The position numbers and the translations under genes are program-made. From CAZMVU01 sp964569295 (GTDB taxonomy: Bacteria > Hydrogenedentota > Hydrogenedentia > Hydrogenedentales > JAGMZX01): a DNA stretch of 20,840 nucleotides. Below, one piece after another: positions 14,526 to 20,840 of this stretch; the stretch's first letter is position 1, and every line of letters begins with the position of its first letter. The DNA lies in the NCBI GenBank assembly GCA_964569295.1, contig CAZMVU010000078.1, positions 1-20,840 of the forward strand, read 5' to 3'. The notes below the pieces were generated by a model, which searched no databases, was not told where the DNA came from, and saw only the letters and a program-made list of their open reading frames with translations.

Positions 14526-15602
14526 CTATGCCTCGAACCCCATGCCGTCCTTGAGAAAGGCCGCAAGCTCGTCCACACGGCCGAGGACCTCGGCGGCGTC
14601 ATGCACATTTTCCCGGGCGTCGGCGTGATCGGGTTCGCGCCGCAACGCCTCGAGAAAGAAAGCGAAAGCCGCGTCGCGCTGGCCGCTCTGCCAGAGCACG
14701 GAACCCAGGTCGTTGTAGAGTTGTGCTTCTTCCGGGCGTGCATAGAGGGCAGCGCGCAGGCAGCGTTGCGCTTCTTCGAGGTTCCCCTCTGCCAGCGCCT
14801 GGCGGGCACGCTCGTTGAGGCGGCCGGCGAGCACTTCCGGCGGGATATGCTCCGGCAATTTCACGCGCCATTTGTCGTCATAGCGGCGCTGGTTCTCTTC
14901 CATGAGGGCCTGGAACCTGGCGCCCTCGTAGCCCATGCCGGCAAAGGTGCGGCCGCCATAATGAAACACGAAGCAGCCCTCGGCCACGCCGAGCAGCCAG
15001 CCCGCCTTGCGCACACGGCGGCTGTAGTCGTCGTCTTCGAAATTGCCCACGGCAAAACGTTCGTCGAAAGGACCCACCGCCTGGTAAACGCCGTCGCGTA
15101 TGAGCAGACAGAAGCCGACGAGCCGTTGCTCCGTGCGCAGGCTGTCGCCGTATTCTTCGGCACGGCGCGCGGCATAAGCCCAGATTTCCGCCTCGCTGCG
15201 CAACTCGAGGCCGGCAATGTGCTGGCTGCCGGAGGCCCAATTGGTAACCGGCCCAATCATGCCCCACTCATCGCCCGTATCGAGCGCCCGGACAAGCCGG
15301 ACAAGCCAACCGGGGGGGGTGAGGGTGTCGCTGTTGAGCAGGACCACGTGGCCCGTGGCATACGCCAGACCACGGTTTACGCCGCCAGAGAAGCCGAGGT
15401 TCATGCCCGTGTGTACCACGGTCGCGCCGGGCACGGCGTCGAAAAAGCCGGATACGCCGTCGGTCGAGCCGTTGTCGACAAGCACCAGGCGATACGGGTG
15501 GTATGTGTTTGCCTGGATGGCGCCGATACATTGCCGGCAGAATTCAAGCTGGTTGAATGCCGGAATGACGATGGTCACGGGTTGTGGCGTTGCTGCCGGC
15601 AC
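14526..15602 (-). CDS. GT2 glycosyltransferase with C-terminal TPR domain
   Basis: 358 aa from a GTG start. Residues 1-~245 are a GT-A family 2 fold of the rhamnosyltransferase-like type: VTIVIPAFNQLEFC, the LVDNGSTDG nucleotide-binding loop (41-49), GFSGGVNRG, the DXD-like metal site N90-S91-D92, and FEDDDYSRR (188-196) supplying the catalytic acid. Residues ~260-345 are helical TPR-like repeats (ARQALAEGNLEEAQRCLRAAL, YNDLGSVLWQSGQRDAAFAFF), which may bind partners or a protein acceptor. No TM segment or signal is present, so it is cytoplasmic. GTG at 15602 has AAGGGG 8 nt upstream. It starts 29 bp after the binding lipoprotein gene and is probably cotranscribed with it. The sugar and acceptor are unknown. 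Confidence 0.9.
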   Translation of the reverse strand: MPAATPQPVTIVIPAFNQLEFCRQCIGAIQANTYHPYRLVLVDNGSTDGVSGFFDAVPGATVVHTGMNLGFSGGVNRGLAYATGHVVLLNSDTLTPPGWLVRLVRALDTGDEWGMIGPVTNWASGSQHIAGLELRSEAEIWAYAARRAEEYGDSLRTEQRLVGFCLLIRDGVYQAVGPFDERFAVGNFEDDDYSRRVRKAGWLLGVAEGCFVFHYGGRTFAGMGYEGARFQALMEENQRRYDDKWRVKLPEHIPPEVLAGRLNERARQALAEGNLEEAQRCLRAALYARPEEAQLYNDLGSVLWQSGQRDAAFAFFLEALRREPDHADARENVHDAAEVLGRVDELAAFLKDGMGFEA

Positions 15603-15631
15603 GGCGTGTTCCCCTTATTCCGCACCCTGCA

Positions 15632-16582
15632 TCAGATCTCGGGATTGAGTATTTCCTGCACTTCCGGATCATCGATGTTCTCCAGGGTGACAACAAGGAC
15701 CCCGGTATCGATGCGCGGGGGCACTTCGTCGCCGCGCATGGCCAGTACGGCCGCCTTCACGCTTTCATAGCCCATCTTGTAGGGGTTCTGTACGACAAGC
15801 GCCTGCACGAGGCCTTCACGCAATGCGGCAATCTGCTCTTGGGCGGCATCGAAACACACGAGCTTCACTTCGCCCGCCTGGCCGATGGACTTGATGGCCT
15901 GTGCGGCGCCGATGCAACTGCTCTCGTTCGCGCCGAAGATGCCTTTCATATCGGGGTTGGCGGAGAGCATATCCTGGGTGACGGCCATGCCTTGGCTTTC
16001 GTCGCTCTGGCTGTACTGGACATCGGCAATCTCGATGTCCTCGTACGCGGCGATGCCCTGCTCGAAACCGCGCTCCCGCATCTCGGAGGTGGCGGCCCCG
16101 GACACGAAAGGCACCAGGCCCACGGGACCGGCTTCTCCGATGAGTTCGGCGAGTTTATGCGCAGCCGCCTCGGCGCCGGCTTCGTTGTCCGTGGCGACGA
16201 AGGACAGCGGCGCATCGGACGTAACGCCGGAATCGACGGTAACAACAGGGATACCCGCGGCCACGGCCTGCTCCACCGGGCGGTTGAGCGCGCTCTCGTC
16301 ACAGGCGGCCAGGACGATGGCGTCTACGTTGAGGTTGAGCATGTTTTCAAAGATGCCCACCTGCCGCTCGATCTGGGTTTCCTTATTCGGGCCGTTCCAC
16401 AACACTTCGACATCGAGATCTTCGCCGGCAGCCATGGCGCCCGCCTTGACGGTGAGCCAGAACTGGTGGGACATGCCCTTCGGAATAAAGGCCACTTTCG
16501 GCTTGCCGCTCGCTTCACGCTGCTGGCAGCCGGTAGCCGAGACTATCAGGGCGGGTATGATAAACAAAACGAGCCGTTTCAT
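15632..16582 (-). CDS. orphan sugar-type ABC substrate-binding lipoprotein (RbsB-like)
   Basis: 316 aa. Signal peptide with lipobox SATGC (Cys19) predicts a lipoprotein, unlike the soluble periplasmic RbsB. The body is a type I periplasmic-binding fold: KVAFIPKGMSHQFWLTVKAGA (first strand and helix), VDAIVLAACDESAL, GIPVVTVDSGV, FVATDNEAGA, GIFGANESSCIGAAQAI, and a final LVVQNPYKMGYESVKAAV hinge crossover. Family members bind pentoses, hexoses, inositol or autoinducer-2. No permease or ATPase gene is in the window, so it may serve a distant transporter or act as a sensor. AAGGAGGG 7 nt before the ATG supports the start. A 7-bp hairpin sits just upstream of that site. It lies 47 bp after gspB and 29 bp before the GT2 gene. 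Confidence 0.9.
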   Translation of the reverse strand: MKRLVLFIIPALIVSATGCQQREASGKPKVAFIPKGMSHQFWLTVKAGAMAAGEDLDVEVLWNGPNKETQIERQVGIFENMLNLNVDAIVLAACDESALNRPVEQAVAAGIPVVTVDSGVTSDAPLSFVATDNEAGAEAAAHKLAELIGEAGPVGLVPFVSGAATSEMRERGFEQGIAAYEDIEIADVQYSQSDESQGMAVTQDMLSANPDMKGIFGANESSCIGAAQAIKSIGQAGEVKLVCFDAAQEQIAALREGLVQALVVQNPYKMGYESVKAAVLAMRGDEVPPRIDTGVLVVTLENIDDPEVQEILNPEI

Positions 16583-16600
16583 GGGGAGATCCCTCCTTGT

Positions 16601-16624
16601 CGTTGGGTACGGGCCGGCCCAACG
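16601..16624 (-). promoter_or_regulatory. hairpin abutting the binding-protein ribosome site
   Basis: CGTTGGG (16601-16607) and CCCAACG (16618-16624) form a perfect 7-bp stem with a 10-nt loop, between the gspB stop and the AAGGAGGG of the next gene. On the minus strand the stem ends 2 nt before AAGGAGGG. No U tract follows. It may set the relative expression of the two genes or stabilise the downstream mRNA. Confidence 0.45.
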
Positions 16625-16629
16625 TGCTG

Positions 16630-17688
<1,059 letters not shown>

Positions 17689-17813
17689 GCCACGTCCTCC
17701 ATCCTAAGTCGGGAATGTCCCGTCAGCATTGGCGGGCGCTCCGCCGGCGATACCTGAATCTCCATCCCCTACCGCAGCTATTGAAGCACGAAGTACGCAG
17801 CGAATCAACCGGT

Positions 17814-20317
17814 TTACGGAGTGTTCCCGTTGCGGCCCGGGCGCAACGGCGTATTGACGGGAACGGGCGCGCCTTCCGTCTCCTCTGCGGCGGCGCCACC
17901 GGAGGCGGGCGTGGGCAGTGGAGCTTCATCTACAAGGGGCGCCTCATCCTCTTGCGCGTCATCCCCGGCGGTTTCTTCTTGCGGTGCAGCCGCACTGGAC
18001 TGCGCCGCCGGCATATCCGCGGATCCATCCGGGGTTACGGCATCCGCCGCGTCGTCCCCGGTATCCGCCGCGTCGTCCTCGGCATCCGCCGCGTCGTCCC
18101 CGGTATCCGGTGCGTCGTCCCCGGTATCCGGTGCGTCGTCCCCGGTATCCGCCGCGTCGTCCCCGGTATCCGCCGCGTCGTCCTCGGTATCCGCCGCGTC
18201 GTCCCCGGCATCCGGTGCGTCGTCCCCGGCATCCGGTGCTACATCCTCGGTATCCGCCGCGTCGTCCTCGGCATCCGCCGCGTCGTCCTCGGTATCCGNN
18301 NNNNNNNNNNNNNNNNNNNNNNNNNNNNNNNNNNNNNNNNNNNNNNNNNNNNNNNNNNNNNNNNNNNNNNNNNNNNNNNNNNNNNNNNNNNNNNNNNNTC
18401 CTCGGTATCCGCCGCGTCGTCCTCGGCATCCGCCGCGTCGTCCTCGGTATCCGCCGCGTCATCCTCGGCATCCGCCGCGTCGTCCCCGGCATCCGGTGCT
18501 ACATCCTCGGTATCCGGTGCGGATTCTTCGACGTCTGCCGGGGGATCCGTGGCGGATTCTTCGGGCATGTCGGGCGGTTCGCCGGCTTCCGTGGCATCGT
18601 ATTGTTCCGCATTAAGGTCGGGGGCGCCGTCATCATCAAGCCAACTGCTAAGCACGAGACGCACCTGCTTACCGGCGATTCCGTCGATGTCCATGCCCGT
18701 CTCCGCCTGGAGCCGGGAGACCGCCTGTGCCGTGGCCCTGTCGTACGTGTTCGAGTCGTTGTTCAGGCCGAGGCGTCCAAGACTATGGAGGTTTTCCTTC
18801 AGCGTGTTCACGGCGGGACTTGTCATGCCGGGCACGAGCGACCGGGCGCCGGGGTTCGGGTCACGCCAGGGGACCACAGCCTGCCGGGCGTAGTATCCAT
18901 TGAAATTGGCGCGGTCGAGGACGGCGGTTGCGTCGTTTCCCGTGGTCACGATTAAGTCGTCGTCGTGCATACCCACCAGCCCGAGCCAGACCTCCTTCGT
19001 GCCCAGGCGCATACGCACGAAAGCGGGCATATTGAGGGCGAGCAATTGGTCGACGGTGGGGGCCAGGGCTTCGTATTGGAGATCATGGCGCTCGATATAG
19101 GCCCCGAGCTGTTCCGGCTTGGCATCGGCCGCCGGGCCTGGTTCGGCGGCAATGTCCCACGCACCAAGCACCGCCTCGGCAGCAGCAGCGGCAGCCTCGC
19201 CGGGTGCGAGATCGATGAGGGTCGCGGTGAAAGTGGCCTGACTCGCGGTTTCGGGCTCAGGCGCGGCCGTTTCTGGCGTATTCGACGCGGTCTCCGAAGC
19301 GGGCGGCGGCGCATCGGGCACGGCCTCGGTCGTATTCGTGCGGCCGGGTACCGATGGCGGCTGTATGCGCGCCATGTTCTCGCTGATATTCTCGAGCGGC
19401 CGGATGAACATGTGGAAGACCAGCGCCACTACGACAATCGCCAGCACCACCGTGGGTGCGGGCAGCCAGGTGCGCAGGTTCTTCACAAAACGGCGCCCCC
19501 CACTGCGTACACGCTCACCGCGGATTTCGTAGGCCGCACGGCGCACGATGGCCGCATTGATGTTGCGCACTTCTTTCGTGTAGCCGATGAGCAGACACCG
19601 GTCGCACAGCGCATTGATCATGCGCGGCACGCCCCCCGAGAACTTGTAGACGGCGCGCACGGCTTTCTTGTCAAACTGCACCTTGCGCCGCCCGCCGGCG
19701 ACATGGAGCCGGTAGGCGATGTAGTGCAGGGTTTCTTTCTGGGTAAGCGGCTTCAGGTGATACCGCGCGGTAATACGCTGGTTGAGCTGGCGCAGGTTCT
19801 CGAGCGCGAGCACCTCGCCCAACTCGGGCTGACCGATGAGGATGATCTGGATCAACTTCTCCTTCTCCGTCTCGAGGTTCGAGAGGAGGCGGATCTGCTC
19901 GAGAACCTGCGGCGAAAGGTTCTGCGCTTCGTCGATGACAAGCACGCAGTTCTTACCCCGCGCCGCCTGCTGCAGCAGGTATTGATTCAGCCGCTCGACC
20001 AGTTCAAGGGCGTTGTCGCACTGCGCGTCGATCCCGAACTCGCTGTTGACCTTCTTGAGCAGCTCGATGGCGTTAAACGACGGGTTGAAGATGAACGCGA
20101 CCTCGGTGTCCTGGTCGAGCTGGTTGAGCAGATTCCGGCAGATGGTAGTCTTGCCGGTGCCGATCTCGCCGGTAAGCATGACAAACCCGCTCCGGTTCTT
20201 GATCCCGAATAGCAGGTGGGCGAAGGCCTCCTTGTGCTTGTCGCTCAGGTAGAGGTACTTCGGGTCTGGCGTGAGATTGAACGGCTTTTCCTGGAGTCCG
20301 TAAAAGGCTTCGTACAT
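17814..20317 (-). CDS. gspA: GspA/ExeA-like AAA ATPase with peptidoglycan-binding domain (interrupted by assembly gap)
   Basis: Residues ~1-270 are the ExeA-type AAA ATPase: MYEAFYGLQEKPFNLTPDP, Walker A GEIGTGKTT (50-58), Walker B VLVIDEAQ (D129-E130), sensor GQPEL. TM helix ~286-305. The periplasmic part has an inactive C39-peptidase-like segment (~385-485), a PG_binding_1 domain (~497-560), then a long acidic 7-residue repeat. With GspB it would use ATP to open or remodel peptidoglycan for secretin assembly. The ATG at 20317 is chosen because the GTG six bases upstream lies inside the Shine-Dalgarno. The frame passes the 100-N gap: the left flank resumes the same repeat in phase and ends at 17814 after a Pro/Ala/Glu tail. 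The apparent ending at 18239 is a frame artefact. Joining the identical 55-bp gap flanks gives 782 aa. Confidence 0.9.
18039..18529. repeat. 21-bp tandem repeat coding an acidic DDAAD(T/A)(E/G) array in GspA
   Basis: Twelve full units plus 8 bases lie left of the gap (18039-18298). Five bases, five full units and a degenerate unit lie right of it (18399-18529). Each unit reads on the minus strand as D-D-A-A-D-(T/A)-(E/G), with variants carrying Pro for the second Ala and one DVAPD type. The DVAPD variant appears on both sides of the gap (18228-18248 and 18488-18508). The phase is kept throughout, so all units are in the gspA frame. Confidence 0.92.
18299..18398. other. assembly gap (100 Ns) inside gspA
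   Basis: Exactly 100 Ns, a placeholder length. The 55 bases ending at 18298 are identical to the 55 bases starting at 18399. If the 21-bp period is respected, the true missing length must be 8 plus a multiple of 21; a 55-bp overlap (minus 55) satisfies this, whereas 100 does not. Confidence 0.95.
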
Positions 20318-20320
20318 GTG

Positions 20321-20326
20321 CACCTC
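20321..20326 (-). promoter_or_regulatory. Shine-Dalgarno deciding the gspA start
   Basis: GAGGTG on the minus strand, 3 nt before ATG at 20317. The possible GTG start at 20323 is the second half of this same hexamer, so it is more likely ribosome site than initiator. The family N-terminus MYxxFYGL also begins at the ATG. Confidence 0.75.
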
Positions 20327-20449
20327 GTGTAAGCTGAAATACGGTGCGCGCCGACAGATTAGCGTAGCATCTTACAAGGCGCGATGCAACGGGGGCAGTG
20401 ACAGCGGTTCCGCCGTTCGTGCCGTAAAGATCGTAACGGCCAATAACGA

Positions 20450-20477
20450 ACGCTACAATATCGAGTATCATCGTCAA
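20450..20477 (-). promoter_or_regulatory. possible gspA promoter
   Basis: Minus strand: TTGACG (20477-20472), a 16-bp spacer, TAGCGT (20455-20450). The -35 is good but the -10 matches only 3 of 6 bases. It would give a ~125-nt leader to gspA. Other weak pairs exist nearer the gene, so this is tentative. Confidence 0.3.
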
Positions 20478-20572
20478 CCTGTTGCAGCACCACGCCTTAT
20501 CGAGTCTGCAAAGTGCGGCGTTTGGGAGCGCCGTTGCCCCCAACCGCCGTCTTGAAAGCTTGCGGTAACTTT

Positions 20573-20627
20573 CGGCTCGCGGGGACGCGCGCCCTCCCTG
20601 GGATCACCTGTTTCCGGCCCGTCCTCC
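20573..20627. repeat. dispersed intergenic repeat, copy B
   Basis: CGGCTCG, GGGGACG and GCGCCCTCC at 20573-20597 match copy A (10438-10462) at 23 of 25 positions. GTCCTCC recurs at 20621-20627 after a 23-base spacer, against 11 in copy A. The core contains the palindromic string GCGCGC next to a G4 run. Confidence 0.55.
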
Positions 20628-20746
20628 CTGTAGACGAGAACCCGCCCTTTCTTTGGAACCAACGCCCCTAAGAAACAGCCGTGCTAGAGCTTACACAAGG
20701 TGCCCGAATAACTTCTTGTTGTTCTGTAATTCTTTAGCCGATTGCC

Positions 20747-20825
20747 GTGAGCCGTTTCCCATACGTCATAGAACTCCCCGGTATCAGCGCGGGTAGCGGT
20801 TCTGGCTCACCCGCTGTTTCTATGA
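20747..20825. repeat. nested and competing inverted repeats at the window edge
   Basis: TCATAGAA (20766-20773) pairs with TTCTATGA (20818-20825), enclosing GCGGGT (20789-20794) with ACCCGC (20809-20814). A third perfect pair, GTGAGCC (20747-20753) with GGCTCAC (20804-20810), shares bases with the inner stem, so the two pairings exclude one another. Function unknown; the window ends 15 bp later. Confidence 0.45.
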
Positions 20826-20840
20826 GTCACGATGTGTGCG

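Larger units (their letters stand above)
20324..20840. other. intergenic region upstream of gspA, no gene seen
   Basis: 517 bp with a possible leftward promoter (20450-20477), a dispersed repeat copy (20573-20627) and nested inverted repeats at the right edge (20747-20825). A GC-rich stretch at ~20511-20570 (AAGTGCGGCG..., alternating GGCG/CGCC strings) has the look of intergenic repeat DNA. The 62-codon minus frame across the repeat has no ribosome binding site. No tRNA fold was found. Confidence 0.5.

Noticed and set aside
14408..14809. Longer hydrolase product from an in-frame upstream start at 14809
   Set aside because: It would overlap the glycosyltransferase gene by ~280 bp. A good ribosome site precedes ATG 14407 and the hydrophobic N-terminus begins there.
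18239..18298. Apparent gspA C-terminus after the Ns, reading Arg/Pro/Thr-rich (RIPRTTRRMP)
   Set aside because: It exists only because 100 Ns shift the frame. The correct frame continues the DDAAD(T/A)(E/G) repeat in phase and stops at 17814.
20474..20662. 62-codon minus frame upstream of gspA and a similar 82-codon frame at 10426-10674
   Set aside because: Their similarity (GARPxEP-type strings) comes from the shared dispersed DNA repeat; no ribosome sites, and the second overlaps rplL.

Overview
The window is GC-rich bacterial chromosome from a Gram-negative (diderm) organism. It carries two predicted lipoproteins, a GspA/GspB (ExeA/ExeB-like) pair that works on the periplasmic and peptidoglycan side of the envelope, and an exported Ig-like protein with a C-terminal hydrophobic/Arg sorting tail. 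That gene mix, together with RNase Y and a YmdB-family phosphodiesterase, fits an uncultured environmental lineage of the Planctomycetota / Hydrogenedentota / deltaproteobacterial type. I cannot fix the phylum from the sequence. A run of 100 Ns inside a tandem repeat shows that this is a scaffolded draft or metagenome assembly.

Layout. 1-327: intergenic edge with a terminator. 328-1533 (-): exported surface protein with its own strong promoter and a ~200-nt leader that opens with a stem-loop. 1534-2403: divergent intergenic region with a near-perfect sigma70 promoter facing right, followed by ~190 nt of foldable sequence (candidate 6S-like RNA or long rny leader). 2404-10140 (+): rny, ymdB, smc, a GT4 glycosyltransferase overlapping smc by 4 bp, and a small lipoprotein. 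10141-10561: convergent intergenic region with a dispersed repeat and the rplJL terminator. 10562-20317 (-), in transcription order: gspA, gspB, an orphan sugar-type binding lipoprotein, a GT2-TPR glycosyltransferase, a membrane-anchored PAF-acetylhydrolase-like hydrolase, yebC, then rplJ-rplL behind an elaborate L10 leader. 20324-20840: intergenic, with a second copy of the dispersed repeat and a nested palindrome at the edge.

How the genes work together. rny and ymdB are an RNA-turnover pair and smc is chromosome organisation. gspA-gspB would form an inner-membrane/peptidoglycan complex that helps place a secretin; both have unusually expanded low-complexity periplasmic linkers. rplJ-rplL encodes the ribosomal stalk and sits away from its usual rplKA and rpoBC neighbours. 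It is preceded by a leader in which an intrinsic-terminator hairpin nests inside two further perfect stems that enclose the Shine-Dalgarno site and pair with the start codon.

The best candidates for something under-described are that rplJ leader and the structured RNA region ahead of rny. The N gap in gspA looks like an assembly artefact: the 55 bases on each side are identical, and joining them restores one open frame.
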